A stretch of DNA of 64,000 bases from Poseidonibacter lekithochrous (GTDB taxonomy: Bacteria > Campylobacterota > Campylobacteria > Campylobacterales > Arcobacteraceae), in the NCBI RefSeq assembly GCF_018861145.1, contig NZ_JAHKQT010000023.1, positions 62,001 through 126,000 of the forward strand. Reading direction: 5' to 3'. Position numbers and translations under genes: made by a program. Positions 53,527-63,673 of this stretch are shown here, piece by piece; position 1 is the first letter of the stretch; each line of letters begins with the position of its first letter. Under the pieces are notes generated by a model. That model did not search any database and was not told where the DNA came from. It worked only from the letters and a program-made list of their open reading frames with translations.

Positions 53527-55482
53527 ATGGAAGAATCTTGTAAAAATGTTTATATAACAACACCAATATACTATGTAAATGATGTAGCACATATAGGGCA
53601 CGCCTATACAACAATTATAGCTGATATGCTAGCTAGATATTCAAGATTAACAGGAGCTAATACTTATTTCCTAACAGGAACTGATGAGCATGGTCAAAAG
53701 ATAGCACAAAGTGCAGAAGCTAGAGGTAAAACTCCAAAAGAATATGCTGATGAAGTATCTGGAAAGTTTAAAACTTTATGGGATGATTTTGATATTTCTT
53801 ATGATAAATTTATTAGAACAACTGATGATGAACATAAAATTGGTGTACAAGCAGCATTCCAAAAAATGTATGACAAAGGTGATATTTATAAAGGTGATTA
53901 TGAAGGTTACTACTGTGTATCATGTGAGACATTTTTTACTGAAAAACAATTAGTTGATGAACAATTTTGTCCTGATTGTGGGAAACCTACAAATATTGTA
54001 AAAGAAGAGAGCTACTTTTTCAAATTATCAGCTTATGAAGATAGACTTCTTAAATGGTATGAAGAAAATGAAGATTGCATACTTCCTAGATCTAAGAAAA
54101 ATGAGATTGTAAACTTTGTTCAAGGTGGATTAAGAGATTTATCAATTTCAAGAACTTCTTTTGATTGGGGTGTTAAACTTCCTGAATCTATGAATGAACC
54201 AAAACATGTAATGTATGTTTGGCTTGATGCTTTGATGAACTATATTACAGCCTTAGGTTATGGAACAGATGAAAAAGAAATGGGTCATTGGCCAGCTTCT
54301 ACTCATTTAGTTGGGAAAGATATTTTAAGATTCCATTCTATTTATTGGCCAGCATTTTTAATGTCTTTAGATTTACCATTGCCAAAGCATATTGCAGCTC
54401 ATGGTTGGTGGACAAGAGATGGTGAAAAAATGTCTAAATCAAAAGGAAATGTTGTAGATCCAAAACTTGTAGCTGATGCTTATGGTTTAGATGCTTTTAG
54501 ATACTTCATGTTAAGAGAAGTTCCATTTGGTCAAGATGGAGATTTTTCACAAAAAGCTTTAATGGATAGAATCAATTCTGATTTAGGAAATGATTTAGGA
54601 AACTTATTAAATAGAATTTCTGGAATGAGTGGTAAGTACTTTGACTTTAAAGTATCTTCTAAAGATGTTAAAAAATTCCATCAAAAAGAACTAGATGAAG
54701 TAGAAGCAATTTTAGATAATGTTGAAGAGTACTTATATAAAATGCAATTAAATAGATACTTAGAAGATATTTGGAAAGTATTAACAATTGCTAATAAAGC
54801 AATTGGGGATTATGAACCTTGGAACTTAATGAAAGAAGGAAAAACAGATGAAGCTATGGCTTTAGTTGCTTTAATTACTAATATTATGGCAAGAGTTTCA
54901 CTTCTTTTAGATTCAGTGATGCCTGAAAAGATTGGAAAAATTGCGGCTTCATTAGGAATTACTATTAATAATGAAACTTATACTTCTTTATTAAAAAATA
55001 AAGAGTTGATTGCAGATACTACTATTACAAAAGTTGAGCAACTTTTCCCAAGAATTGAAGAGGTTCTTTTAGAACAAGCTAAACCTGCAATAGTTGAAAA
55101 AGCTGCTGCTGAAGTAAATGCTTCTAAAAAAGATGAAAAAATCGAAGAAGATGATAATCTAATTACAATTGATAAGTTCTTTGAAACAACATTAAGAATT
55201 GGAACAATTGTAGAAGCTGTTGAAGTCCCAAAATCTAAAAAACTTTTAAAACTACAAGTAGATTTAGGAGAAGGAAGAAATAGACAAATATTAGCAGGGA
55301 TAAAAGAATTTTATAATGCAGTTGATTTAGTTGGAACACAAGCATGTGTTGTTGCAAATTTAAAACCAGCTAAATTAATGGGAATGATTAGTGAAGGAAT
55401 GCTAATGGCTGCTAAAGATGAAAATGGTTTATCTTTAATCAGACCTGAAACTCCAAAAGAAATTGGAACTAAAATAAGCTAG
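53527..55482 (+). CDS. metG: Methionyl-tRNA synthetase with C-terminal tRNA-binding domain
   Basis: A 651-residue class I synthetase. HIGH is in NDVAHIGHAYTTI and KMSKS in GEKMSKSKGNVVD. A zinc knuckle (YCVSCETFF ... FCPDCGKPT) lies near residue 130. After the anticodon-binding helices, the C-terminal 110 residues form an EMAP/Arc1p-type OB-fold (FFETTLRIGTIVEAVEVPKS) that aids dimerisation and tRNA binding. It charges both initiator and elongator tRNA-Met (both encoded at 63.8-64 kb). The last base of its stop is the first base of the next gene's GTG. Confidence 0.96.
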   Translation: MEESCKNVYITTPIYYVNDVAHIGHAYTTIIADMLARYSRLTGANTYFLTGTDEHGQKIAQSAEARGKTPKEYADEVSGKFKTLWDDFDISYDKFIRTTDDEHKIGVQAAFQKMYDKGDIYKGDYEGYYCVSCETFFTEKQLVDEQFCPDCGKPTNIVKEESYFFKLSAYEDRLLKWYEENEDCILPRSKKNEIVNFVQGGLRDLSISRTSFDWGVKLPESMNEPKHVMYVWLDALMNYITALGYGTDEKEMGHWPASTHLVGKDILRFHSIYWPAFLMSLDLPLPKHIAAHGWWTRDGEKMSKSKGNVVDPKLVADAYGLDAFRYFMLREVPFGQDGDFSQKALMDRINSDLGNDLGNLLNRISGMSGKYFDFKVSSKDVKKFHQKELDEVEAILDNVEEYLYKMQLNRYLEDIWKVLTIANKAIGDYEPWNLMKEGKTDEAMALVALITNIMARVSLLLDSVMPEKIGKIAASLGITINNETYTSLLKNKELIADTTITKVEQLFPRIEEVLLEQAKPAIVEKAAAEVNASKKDEKIEEDDNLITIDKFFETTLRIGTIVEAVEVPKSKKLLKLQVDLGEGRNRQILAGIKEFYNAVDLVGTQACVVANLKPAKLMGMISEGMLMAAKDENGLSLIRPETPKEIGTKIS

Positions 55483-56474
55483 TGAAAATTACTTCTATTA
55501 TAGATATTATTGATGGGAAGCTTTTAAACTCTCCATCAATATCCTTTATATACTCCTTTAAAACTAATGTATCAAAAGTAAAAGAAGGTGACCTTTTTAT
55601 AGCTTATAATTTGGATGATATTCAAATAGCTATCCAAAAAGGTGCTTTTGCAATAATACTTCAGAATTTCTACCCTATTATAGATAAAGAAATAGCATGG
55701 ATTAAAGTAGATAATATTGAAACTTCTCTTATAAAACTAGTTCGATATAAACTTGCTCATTTTAATTTGCAAGCTTTTTATTGTAATGATGTAAGTTATG
55801 AATTTTTTAAAACTTTTTCTTCATCATCAAATAAAAAAGTTAAGCTTATTCCTACGAGTTTTAAAAAGTTTGTTTCTGTACTTGAAGATATTGATAATGA
55901 AACAATTTTAGTTTCAAATGATAAGCAAATATTAAATAAAATCTATCCAAATAATACAAATTTTGAAAAAGAAGATTTTCTTATTTCAAATTTACTTGAG
56001 CATTCACTTTTTGAAGTTTCTTTTACTTTTAAAAATAAGTATTTTCAAAGAATAAAAATTCCAAGTATTTATTTAGAATATTTTATAAGAGTTTATGATT
56101 TTTTAAATATAAATGAATTTGATGATTCTAAATTAAGAAATTCTAATCTTTTAAGAACACTATTCTTAGATAAAAATTTAAATATTGTAGAGTTTGGAAA
56201 GTCTGATAAATTTGTTATAACATCAAATAATATCTCTTTAGTAGAAAAAGAAATTGATTATTTAAAAACTAAGTTTACTTATGGAAAGATAATTTATATC
56301 ACTTCTTCTTATATTGATTTTTTACCTAAAGAGCAAATTCTTTTAAAAGATATTTCCAAACTAAGAGATACTTTAAAGAATAACTCTTTCAATGCTTCTT
56401 ATATTATAGGTTATGAATTTGAAAAAATTCAGCAGATATTATCAAAAGAAGAAAAAGAGCTAACTCTTTTCTAA
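55482..56474 (+). CDS. Mur-ligase-like protein lacking the ATP-binding P-loop
   Basis: A 330-residue protein starting at GTG inside the metG stop (TAGTG). Residues about 15-95 resemble the N-terminal UDP-binding domain of MurE/MurF (VSKVKEGDLFIAYN; AIQKGAFAIILQN; WIKVDNIETSLIKLVRY). Where a Mur ligase has GTNGKT the sequence reads FYCNDVSYEFFKTF, so ATP-dependent ligation is unlikely. The rest is Lys/Phe/Ile-rich with no recognised motifs. It may be a regulator or scaffold of wall synthesis, or a structural relic. The similarity is modest and was judged by eye. Confidence 0.7.
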   Translation: MKITSIIDIIDGKLLNSPSISFIYSFKTNVSKVKEGDLFIAYNLDDIQIAIQKGAFAIILQNFYPIIDKEIAWIKVDNIETSLIKLVRYKLAHFNLQAFYCNDVSYEFFKTFSSSSNKKVKLIPTSFKKFVSVLEDIDNETILVSNDKQILNKIYPNNTNFEKEDFLISNLLEHSLFEVSFTFKNKYFQRIKIPSIYLEYFIRVYDFLNINEFDDSKLRNSNLLRTLFLDKNLNIVEFGKSDKFVITSNNISLVEKEIDYLKTKFTYGKIIYITSSYIDFLPKEQILLKDISKLRDTLKNNSFNASYIIGYEFEKIQQILSKEEKELTLF

Positions 56475-56485
56475 CTTTAGAGTAT

Positions 56486-57142
56486 TTAATAAATTGTTCC
56501 AAAAGTACTAATTACTTTACCAATAATTTTAATATCAGAATTATTTAATACTTGAGACGGATAGTCTTTGTTATCTGAAATAATATCTAAATGTCCATCA
56601 ACTCTTTTTTGTATTCTTTTTACAAATAATCCATGAACAGTTGTAAATGCATATATTCCATCTCTTGAACAATCATTTTTTGTTTTATCTAAAAATATGA
56701 TGTTGTCATCATTTAATGTAGGTTCCATAGAGTCCCCTACTACATTAATTGCATCAATATTTTTCAAATTATCTTTTCCACCTAATCTATCAATAAAATA
56801 TGCAGGTACTTCTAAAGATTCAAAATCATCTTTATTTTCATATGCACCGCCACCAGCACTAACAGATACATCAGGAAAGTATTTTATCCAATATTTATCT
56901 GTACTATCTACAAGAGAACCTGGACTTTGATTATAAAGAAGCCAGTTTATAGATATCTTCTTTTTTGCACAAAAGTTTAATATATTTGAATATGGAATCT
57001 TCCCTCTATTTTTCATAGTTGCAAAATTTGCTTGTGACAATTCTAAAGATGTTGCTACATCTTTATCAAATATTTTACCATTTACTCCATCTGCACTTAG
57101 TATATCTTTTAATTTATCTATGATTTCACTTACAATAAGCAT
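56486..57142 (-). CDS. S24-family (LexA/CI-type) self-cleaving transcriptional repressor
   Basis: A 218-residue protein. An N-terminal helix-turn-helix (about 22-70, DVATSLELSQANFATMKNRG) is joined to a C-terminal peptidase S24 domain. The cleavage region has Ala96-Gly97 in VSAGGGAYE, the catalytic Ser138 in VGDSMEPTL and Lys175 in LFVKRIQ. All residues for RecA-stimulated self-cleavage are present. It resembles phage CI-like repressors more than LexA. It is transcribed divergently from a 31-codon ORF with a 21-bp inverted repeat between. Classic LexA is generally absent from Campylobacterota. Confidence 0.93.
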   Translation of the reverse strand: MLIVSEIIDKLKDILSADGVNGKIFDKDVATSLELSQANFATMKNRGKIPYSNILNFCAKKKISINWLLYNQSPGSLVDSTDKYWIKYFPDVSVSAGGGAYENKDDFESLEVPAYFIDRLGGKDNLKNIDAINVVGDSMEPTLNDDNIIFLDKTKNDCSRDGIYAFTTVHGLFVKRIQKRVDGHLDIISDNKDYPSQVLNNSDIKIIGKVISTFGTIY

Positions 57143-57192
57143 ATTAAATCCTTTTACATAGTATTTACATAATTATATTACAAAATGAAATA

Positions 57193-57213
57193 TTTTTCAA
57201 GTATTTTGAAAAA
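57193..57213. promoter_or_regulatory. Candidate operator of the S24 repressor
   Basis: TTTTTCAA (57193-57200) and TTGAAAAA (57206-57213) are perfect inverted repeats with a 5-base spacer (GTATT). They lie between the divergent repressor and the 31-codon ORF, next to a TATAGA-like -10 at about 57218-57223. This is the expected place for an autoregulatory operator. Confidence 0.5.
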
Positions 57214-57254
57214 ATAGTATAGAATTTGAAATATTAAATACAAAAGGACACAAA

Positions 57255-57350
57255 ATGGCAAGAAAAATTATTGAAACAAGAAATAACGTTATAGATTTTT
57301 TTCACAAAGTTGACACTTTAATTTACCAGTTTGGCGATAAAGTATTATAA
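57255..57350 (+). CDS. Candidate small protein (31 residues) opposite the S24 repressor
   Basis: ATG 57255 is preceded by AAAAGGACA (AAGG at about 57243-57247), a good ribosome-binding site. The frame reads MARKIIETRNNVIDFFHKVD and then TLIYQFGDKVL before TAA. It is amphipathic, with basic N-terminus and a hydrophobic segment in the second half. The leader starts next to the operator-like repeat. It could be a repressor-controlled peptide such as a small toxin or regulator. Only 31 codons, so chance occurrence cannot be excluded. No homologue is recognised. Confidence 0.55.
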   Translation: MARKIIETRNNVIDFFHKVDTLIYQFGDKVL

Positions 57351-57463
57351 AAAAAACAAATTTAACAATTTAATTAAGATAAAAGATAACTATAAATGTT
57401 AATAAAGCAAGTTTAATATATTATTACATTAATAATCACATTGTGGTAATAACGGAGACTGTT

Positions 57464-57706
57464 ATGGAAATAAACTTAGTTACGGAAGCATTTAAATTTA
57501 TGGCATTAGGAATGGGAGTTGTATTCTCATTTTTAATTATCTTAATTTTTGTGCTTAAAGCTCAAGGTGCATTGTTAACAAAATATTTTCCCGAAAAGAA
57601 AATAGAGCCAATTAAAAGGCCCAATATAAATGCATCATCTAATGAGACTGCAAAAGTAGCTGCAATCGTTGCAGCTGTACAGCATCACAAAAATCTAAAA
57701 GGTTAA
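57464..57706 (+). CDS. oadG: Oxaloacetate decarboxylase gamma chain
   Basis: An 80-residue single-span membrane protein (hydrophobic helix LGMGVVFSFLIILIFVLKAQ), followed by a Lys/Pro-rich linker and a short C-terminal segment. It anchors the alpha and beta subunits of the sodium-pumping decarboxylase. The in-frame GTG at 57443 has no ribosome-binding site; ATG 57464 follows CGGAG at 6-base spacing and is preferred. Its stop overlaps the ATG at 57706 of oadA. The gene heads oadG-oadA-oadB, all in the same direction. Confidence 0.9.
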   Translation: MEINLVTEAFKFMALGMGVVFSFLIILIFVLKAQGALLTKYFPEKKIEPIKRPNINASSNETAKVAAIVAAVQHHKNLKG

Positions 57707-57711
57707 TGTTA

Positions 57712-59526
57712 ATGGCAAAAAAGTATATAGATGTTATGGATACTACATTTAGAGATGGTTTCCAATCCGTCTTTGGTGGTAGAGTTTTAATGAATGACTT
57801 CTTTCCAGCTGTTGAAGCTGCGAAAGATGCTGGTATAACTCATTTTGAGTTTGGTGGTGGAGCGAGGTTCCAATCTTTATTTTTCTATTTACAAGAAAAT
57901 GCATTTGAAATGATGGACAAGTTTAGAGAAATTGTTGGTCCAGATGCAAACTTACAAACTCTAGCTCGTGGTATCAATACAGTAATGTTAGATACAGGTT
58001 CAAGAGAACTAATTGACTTACACGCAAAAATGTTTGCCAAACATGGTACAACAACAATCCGAAATTTTGATGCTTTAAATGATGTACAAAACTTAGAATA
58101 TTCTGCTGAATGTATTAAAAAATATGGTTTAAATCATGAAGTAGTAGTTACTCTTATGGATTTACCTCCAGGATGTACAGGTGCTCATGATGTTGCTTTC
58201 TATGAAAAAACATTAAGACAAATTCTTGATAGTGGTGTTCCACATGATTCTCTTTGTTTTAAAGATGCTTCAGGAACTGCATCCCCACAAAAAGTATACG
58301 AAACTATTCAAATGGCTAGAAAACTAGTAGGAAATGATACTCATATTAGACTACATACTCATGAAACTGCTGGTGTTTCTGTAGCTTGTTATTTAGCTGC
58401 ATTAGAAGCTGGAGCTGATGGTATTGATTTAGCTGCAAGTCCAGTTTCAGGTGGAACTTCTCAACCAGATATTTTAACAATGTTACATGCGGTAAAAGGT
58501 AAAAACTTTGATTTAGGTGGACTTGATATTGAAAAAGTATTAAAGTATGAAGAAGTATTAACTGATTGTTTAAAAGATTACTTTATTCCTCCAGAAGCTA
58601 CACAAGTTTCACCATTAATTCCTTTCTCTCCAATGCCAGGTGGAGCATTAACTGCTAACACTCAAATGATGAGAGATAATGGAACTTTACATAAATTCCC
58701 AGAAGTAATTAAAGCAATGAGAGAAGTTGTTGAAAAAGGTGGATATGGTACATCTGTAACTCCTGTTTCTCAATTCTACTGGCAACAAGCTTATGCAAAT
58801 GTTATGTTTGGTCCTTGGAAACAAATTGCTCCAGGTTATGGGAAAATGGTACTTGGTTACTTTGGTAAAACACCAGTTGCTCCAGATGAAAAAATTGTTG
58901 CACTTGCAGCTGAAAAATTAAAAATGGAACCAACAACAGAAAATCCATTAGATATTGCAGATAGAGATGAAAAGAAAAAAATCTCTGTATGGAAACAAAG
59001 ATTAGAGTTAGAAGGTATTGAAACTAGTGAAGAAAATGTTTTCATAGCTGCTGCTTGTGATGAAAAAGGAATTGCTTTCTTAAAAGGTGAATCACCATTA
59101 AATATAAGAAAAAACGATTCTTCATGTGAAAATGATAAAGAATGTAATTTAGGAGAAAATAATATGAGTAATGCAAATGGAAATTATACTGTTGTAGTAG
59201 ATGGTCAAAAATTTAATGTATCAATTGCTGAAGGAAATGCTGATATTCAAGTAACACCTGTTGCGTCTAAAGAAGCTTCAACAGCAGCGACTCCTGTTTC
59301 TTCAAATGGTACAGAAACTGAAGTACCTGCAGTTGTTAATGGTGCAGTATGGAAAATACTTGTTAAAGTTGGAGATAAAGTTGAAAAAGATCAACAAATC
59401 ATGATCTTAGAAGCGATGAAAATGGAAATTGATATTAATGCTCCTGCTGCTGGAACTATTACAAATATTTTAGTTTCACCTAATGCTGCAGTTGAAGAAG
59501 GACAAACTTTAGCCATTATTGGTTAA
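57712..59526 (+). CDS. oadA: Biotin-dependent carboxyltransferase (oxaloacetate decarboxylase alpha / pyruvate carboxylase B)
   Basis: A 604-residue protein. The N-terminal carboxyltransferase has [15 protein letters not shown] (a variant of DTTLRDAHQSL), KDASGTASP and the PYC_OADA domain to about residue 450. The C-terminal biotinyl domain holds the biotin Lys in [13 protein letters not shown]. Located with oadG and oadB, it is the alpha subunit of a sodium-pumping oxaloacetate decarboxylase. ATG 57712 (MAKKYID) has AAAAGG nine bases upstream; ATG 57706 is too close. An internal ATG at 59164 with AGGAG could make a separate biotin carrier. Confidence 0.94.
   Translation: MAKKYIDVMDTTFRDGFQSVFGGRVLMNDFFPAVEAAKDAGITHFEFGGGARFQSLFFYLQENAFEMMDKFREIVGPDANLQTLARGINTVMLDTGSRELIDLHAKMFAKHGTTTIRNFDALNDVQNLEYSAECIKKYGLNHEVVVTLMDLPPGCTGAHDVAFYEKTLRQILDSGVPHDSLCFKDASGTASPQKVYETIQMARKLVGNDTHIRLHTHETAGVSVACYLAALEAGADGIDLAASPVSGGTSQPDILTMLHAVKGKNFDLGGLDIEKVLKYEEVLTDCLKDYFIPPEATQVSPLIPFSPMPGGALTANTQMMRDNGTLHKFPEVIKAMREVVEKGGYGTSVTPVSQFYWQQAYANVMFGPWKQIAPGYGKMVLGYFGKTPVAPDEKIVALAAEKLKMEPTTENPLDIADRDEKKKISVWKQRLELEGIETSEENVFIAAACDEKGIAFLKGESPLNIRKNDSSCENDKECNLGENNMSNANGNYTVVVDGQKFNVSIAEGNADIQVTPVASKEASTAATPVSSNGTETEVPAVVNGAVWKILVKVGDKVEKDQQIMILEAMKMEIDINAPAAGTITNILVSPNAAVEEGQTLAIIG
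59151..59166 (+). promoter_or_regulatory. Internal ribosome-binding site and ATG in oadA
   Basis: AGGAG (59151-59155) is followed after 8 bases by in-frame ATG 59164. A product from here is 120 residues: a free biotinyl carrier protein starting [12 protein letters not shown]. The join lies in a Cys/Glu/Asn-rich linker that looks like a fused gene boundary. Confidence 0.55.
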
Positions 59527-59545
59527 TAGTTTTATTGGAGCAATA

Positions 59546-60868
59546 ATGAAAAAAAGTTTATTTATTTCTATCTTTTTATTGATAAGTATTTTATCTTTTA
59601 ATGTATTTGCATCATCTGCACATGTAGCTGATAATACAGAAACAAAAGAATACGAATCTAAAAGTATGTCTCAACTTGTTGGGTCATTTTATCAAACAAC
59701 TGGATTAAATGCATTAATTAGTCCTGAAGAAGGTGTAAAAGATGCTCATGGTAAAGAAATGAGTATATTTGCACAAAGTGGCGGTAGAGTAATTATGATT
59801 ATCATATGTTTTCTACTATTTTATCTTGCAATCAAAAAAGGTTTTGAACCTCTACTGCTAATTCCTATTGGATTTGGTGGTATTTTAGCAAATATTCCAA
59901 TTGCTAATATTGCTGCACCAGAGGGAATGTTAGGTATTATTTATAATATGGGTATTGCAAATGAGTTTTTCCCATTACTTATTTTTATGGGTGTTGGAGC
60001 AATGACAGATTTTGGTCCATTATTAGCTAATCCTAAAACGGCATTACTTGGTGGTGCTGCACAATTTGGTATTTTTGGTTCATTAGTTGGAGCAGTTGTG
60101 CTTTCTCAATATGTTCCAGGAATTGAATTTACATTACAACAAGCAGCAGCTATTTCGATTATTGGTGGGGCTGATGGTCCAACATCAATTTTCATAGCCT
60201 CTGCTTTAGCCCCTGAATTATTAGGTGCAATTGCAGTTGCAGCTTATTCTTATATGGCTTTAGTACCAGTTATCCAACCTCCAATTATGAGAGCGTTAAC
60301 TAGTGATGCTGAGCGAAAAATAAGAATGAAATCAACAAGAAAAGTTTCAAAACTAGAGAAAATGGTTTTCCCACTAGTTGTTTTAACTTTAAGTTTATTA
60401 ATTTTACCTGATGCCTCACCTCTTATTGGTGCACTTTGTTTTGGAAATTTTGCAAAAGAATCAGGAGTTGTTGATAGACTTTCTGATACAATGCAAAATG
60501 CTTTAATTAATATTGTAACAATATTCTTAGGATTAGGTGTTGGTTCTAAATTAGCATCTGAATCATTTTTAGTTGCAGAAACTATGGGTATTATGGCAAT
60601 TGGACTATTAGCATTTGCAGCAGGTACTGCTATGGGTATTATAATGGCAAAAATTATGAACATGTTAAGTTCAAAAGAAAATCAAATCAACCCTTTAATT
60701 GGAGCCGCTGGTGTATCAGCAGTTCCAATGGCAGCTAGGGTTGTAAGTAAAGAAGGCCAACAGTATGACTCATCGAACATTTTATTAATGCATGCGATGG
60801 GTCCTAATGTTGCTGGAGTAATTGGATCAGCCGTTGCAGCGGGTGTACTTTTATCAATATTTAAATAA
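59546..60868 (+). CDS. oadB: Oxaloacetate decarboxylase beta chain (sodium pump)
   Basis: A 440-residue integral membrane protein that couples decarboxylation of carboxybiotin to sodium export. About nine helices are visible. The conserved [18 protein letters not shown] region contains the sodium-binding Asp, and [15 protein letters not shown] and [14 protein letters not shown] are typical. ATG 59546 follows TTGGAG with 5-base spacing; TTG 59519 lacks a site. The N-terminal 50 residues look like a signal-type extension. pckA begins 28 bases downstream. Confidence 0.94.
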   Translation: MKKSLFISIFLLISILSFNVFASSAHVADNTETKEYESKSMSQLVGSFYQTTGLNALISPEEGVKDAHGKEMSIFAQSGGRVIMIIICFLLFYLAIKKGFEPLLLIPIGFGGILANIPIANIAAPEGMLGIIYNMGIANEFFPLLIFMGVGAMTDFGPLLANPKTALLGGAAQFGIFGSLVGAVVLSQYVPGIEFTLQQAAAISIIGGADGPTSIFIASALAPELLGAIAVAAYSYMALVPVIQPPIMRALTSDAERKIRMKSTRKVSKLEKMVFPLVVLTLSLLILPDASPLIGALCFGNFAKESGVVDRLSDTMQNALINIVTIFLGLGVGSKLASESFLVAETMGIMAIGLLAFAAGTAMGIIMAKIMNMLSSKENQINPLIGAAGVSAVPMAARVVSKEGQQYDSSNILLMHAMGPNVAGVIGSAVAAGVLLSIFK

Positions 60869-60896
60869 AAATTAATTAAGTAGGAAGAATTAAATT

Positions 60897-62477
60897 ATGT
60901 CTGAAATTAAAGACTCTTTAGGTTTAGAAAATGTTGGAATGGTTAGAAGAAATCTTGATGTAGATACATTAATGAATCACGCAGTAGAAAATGAAGGTGC
61001 AAAAATATCTTCAACTGGTGCCCTTATGATAGATACAGGTATTTTTACAGGTAGAAGTCCAAAAGATAAGTTTTTTGTTAATCAAGATCCATCAAATAAA
61101 TTTATTGCTTGGGGAGATATTAACAAAAAAGTATCTACTGAAGTTTATGAAGAGTTATTAATTACTTCAAAAAAACAATTAAGTAATAAAGATTTATATG
61201 TAACAGATGTATATTGTGGTGCATCATTAGACTCAAGAAAATCTGTTAGATTTATTACTGAAGTTGCTTGGCAAGCACATTTTATTAGAAATATGTTTAT
61301 AGTTCCAGAAACTCAAGAAGAGTTAGATAACTTTGTACCAGATTTTACAATTTATAATGCTTGTAAAACAGTTGATATGGCTTATGCTAGTCATAACTTA
61401 CATTCAGAAGTTTATGTAGTATTTAATGTTGAAGAAAACATTGCAATGATTGGTGGAACTTGGTATGCAGGTGAAATGAAAAAAGGCGTTTTCTCTATGA
61501 TGAATTACTGGTTACCATTAGATGGTAAATTAGCAATGCATTGTTCTGCTAATATAGGAGAAGATGGTGATACTGCTTTATTCTTTGGATTATCAGGAAC
61601 TGGTAAAACTACACTTTCAACAGATCCTAAAAGAGCTTTAATTGGTGATGATGAACATGGTTGGGATGATAATGGTGTATTCAACTTCGAAGGTGGTTGT
61701 TATGCTAAAGTTATTAATCTTGATAAAGATTCTGAGCCAGAAATCTTTGGTGCTATCAAAAAAGGTGCTATTTTAGAAAATGTTGTTTATGACGAAAATG
61801 GTGTTGTTGATTATTCTGATGGTTCAAAAACAGAAAACACTAGAGTTTCTTATCCTTTAAATCATATTGAAAATCATACACCTGATATGAAAGGTGGACA
61901 CCCTACGAATATTATCTTCTTATGTGCTGATGCATTTGGTGTACTTCCTCCTGTTGCAAAACTTGATAAACAACAAGCAATGTATTACTTCTTAAGTGGA
62001 TATACTGCAAAAGTTGCAGGAACTGAAAGAGGTATTACTGAACCAGTTGCTACATTCTCTTCTTGTTTTGGAGAAGCATTTTTACCTTTAAATCCTACAG
62101 TTTATGCTGAACTTTTAGGTCAAAAAATTGACAGACATAATGTAAATGTTTATTTTGTTAATACAGGATGGACAGGTGGAGCTTATGGTGTTGGAAAAAG
62201 AATGAGTATTAAAAATACTAGAGCTTGTATTAATGGAATCCTTGATGGTTCAATAGAAAATTCTGAGTTCGAAACGTTACCAGTTTTTAATTTAAAAATT
62301 CCAAAAACACTAGTTGGTGTTGAAACAGAAGTTTTAAATCCTAGAAATACATGGGCTGATAAATCTGAATATGATGAGACTACTAAGAAATTAGCTGGTA
62401 TGTATATTGAAAACTTTAAAAAATACTTAACTTTAGAAAGTGAATATGATTTCACAGCTGCAGGACCAACTTTATAA
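60897..62477 (+). CDS. pckA: Phosphoenolpyruvate carboxykinase (ATP)
   Basis: A 526-residue enzyme that makes PEP and CO2 from oxaloacetate and ATP, the entry to gluconeogenesis. The kinase-1a P-loop is [15 protein letters not shown], the metal-binding motif [10 protein letters not shown] is intact and [15 protein letters not shown] is the kinase-type signature. Length matches E. coli PckA (540). It shares the direction of oadGAB and uses the same metabolite. A strong terminator follows. Confidence 0.97.
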   Translation: MSEIKDSLGLENVGMVRRNLDVDTLMNHAVENEGAKISSTGALMIDTGIFTGRSPKDKFFVNQDPSNKFIAWGDINKKVSTEVYEELLITSKKQLSNKDLYVTDVYCGASLDSRKSVRFITEVAWQAHFIRNMFIVPETQEELDNFVPDFTIYNACKTVDMAYASHNLHSEVYVVFNVEENIAMIGGTWYAGEMKKGVFSMMNYWLPLDGKLAMHCSANIGEDGDTALFFGLSGTGKTTLSTDPKRALIGDDEHGWDDNGVFNFEGGCYAKVINLDKDSEPEIFGAIKKGAILENVVYDENGVVDYSDGSKTENTRVSYPLNHIENHTPDMKGGHPTNIIFLCADAFGVLPPVAKLDKQQAMYYFLSGYTAKVAGTERGITEPVATFSSCFGEAFLPLNPTVYAELLGQKIDRHNVNVYFVNTGWTGGAYGVGKRMSIKNTRACINGILDGSIENSEFETLPVFNLKIPKTLVGVETEVLNPRNTWADKSEYDETTKKLAGMYIENFKKYLTLESEYDFTAAGPTL

Positions 62478-62510
62478 GATACATTTTTTCTAATAAAGTT
62501 TACTGTTGAG

Positions 62511-62542
62511 AGGAGTGAATTAGATTTCACTCCTTTTTTTTT
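62511..62542 (+). terminator. Rho-independent terminator of pckA
   Basis: AGGAGTGAA (62511-62519) pairs with TTCACTCCT (62526-62534) around a six-base loop. A run of nine T follows. It ends the oadGAB-pckA group. Confidence 0.92.
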
Positions 62543-62568
62543 AACTTATAAATAGACAAATAGAGTTA

Positions 62569-63600
62569 TTAACACTCTATTTGTATTTCTTCAATTATTT
62601 CTAAACCAAAGCCATTTAATCCAACAAATGAATGTTTTCCACCACTTGTCATAAGTTTGATTTGTTTGATATTTAATGAATTAAGTATTTGTGCACCTAT
62701 TCCATAATCTTTTTGAGATTCTTTTGATTGCATATCATCACTTAAAAATATTAATATTCCACTTTTTGATTGAAGGAAATTAATAGTTTTTAACATTGAA
62801 TGAAGTTTCTCATCATTTAAAAACAGTTTTATATCAGGAATTGTTGTATGAAACTTAACATGTGTAACTTCACTTAACTCTCCAAATACAATTACAGTAT
62901 GAATATTTCCAATATGATCTTCAAACTCTTTTTTTATAGCTTTAGATCCAAAGAATGTAATCTCTTCTCTAGAAATATTTTCTACAAGATTTTCATGTGA
63001 TAATCGATATTCAACTAAATCAGAAATATAAATTTGTTTCATAGTATGTTTTTTAGCAAAAATATCTAAATCATCACGTCTAGCCATTGTTCCATCTTCT
63101 TTCATGATTTCACAAATTACAGCTTCACCATTTAATCCTGCTAATTTACATAAATCAACACTTCCTTCAGTATGACCAGTTCTAACAAGTACTCCACCAT
63201 CTTTTGCAATTAATGGGAATATATGTCCAGGACGTACTAGTTCTTGTGCTTTTGAAATAGGATTAGCTAAAATTCTAATAGTGTCGTCTCTCTCCCCTGC
63301 ACTAATTCCAGTTAAAGCATTAACTGCATCAACAGATACCGTAAATGCAGTTTCATAAGATGATGTGTTTGAACTAACCATTGGATTTAAATCTAATTTA
63401 TTTGCAGTTTCTTTTGTAACTGATACACAAATTAAACCTTTGGCATGAGTTGCCATAAAATTTACTTTTTCAGGAGTACTTAATGCCGCCGCATAAACTA
63501 AATCACCCTCATTTTCTCTATCTTCATCATCAAGCATAATAACCATATTACCTTTTTGAATCTCTATAATTGCTTCTTTTACTCTTTGTATTGCATTCAT
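62569..63600 (-). CDS. ribB: 3,4-dihydroxy-2-butanone-4-phosphate synthase with degenerate GTP cyclohydrolase II half
   Basis: A 343-residue RibBA-type protein. The N-terminal half (1-205) is intact DHBP synthase: DDEDRENEGDLVYAA, GHIFPLIAKDGGVLVRTGHT and GEAVICEIM. The C-terminal half occupies the GTP cyclohydrolase II position but lacks the zinc Cys cluster (C.TGD...RCDCG); the region reads VKFHTTIPDIKLFLNDEKLH. Only the butanone-phosphate branch of riboflavin synthesis should be active, as reported for Helicobacter RibBA; a separate RibA is expected elsewhere. Confidence 0.92.
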   Translation of the reverse strand: MNAIQRVKEAIIEIQKGNMVIMLDDEDRENEGDLVYAAALSTPEKVNFMATHAKGLICVSVTKETANKLDLNPMVSSNTSSYETAFTVSVDAVNALTGISAGERDDTIRILANPISKAQELVRPGHIFPLIAKDGGVLVRTGHTEGSVDLCKLAGLNGEAVICEIMKEDGTMARRDDLDIFAKKHTMKQIYISDLVEYRLSHENLVENISREEITFFGSKAIKKEFEDHIGNIHTVIVFGELSEVTHVKFHTTIPDIKLFLNDEKLHSMLKTINFLQSKSGILIFLSDDMQSKESQKDYGIGAQILNSLNIKQIKLMTSGGKHSFVGLNGFGLEIIEEIQIEC

Positions 63601-63673
63601 TTTTCTTCTTTTTCTATAGTATTTAATATTTTTATTATTATATCAAAAATATTGAAATTTAATCTAAAAGCTC

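Noticed and set aside
53315-53614. 99-codon minus-strand frame over the small Cys protein and metG start
   Set aside because: Overlaps two better genes and has His/Leu-rich shadow composition.
57443-57463. GTG start for oadG
   Set aside because: It would add seven residues, lacks a ribosome-binding site and would place the clear CGGAG site inside the coding region.
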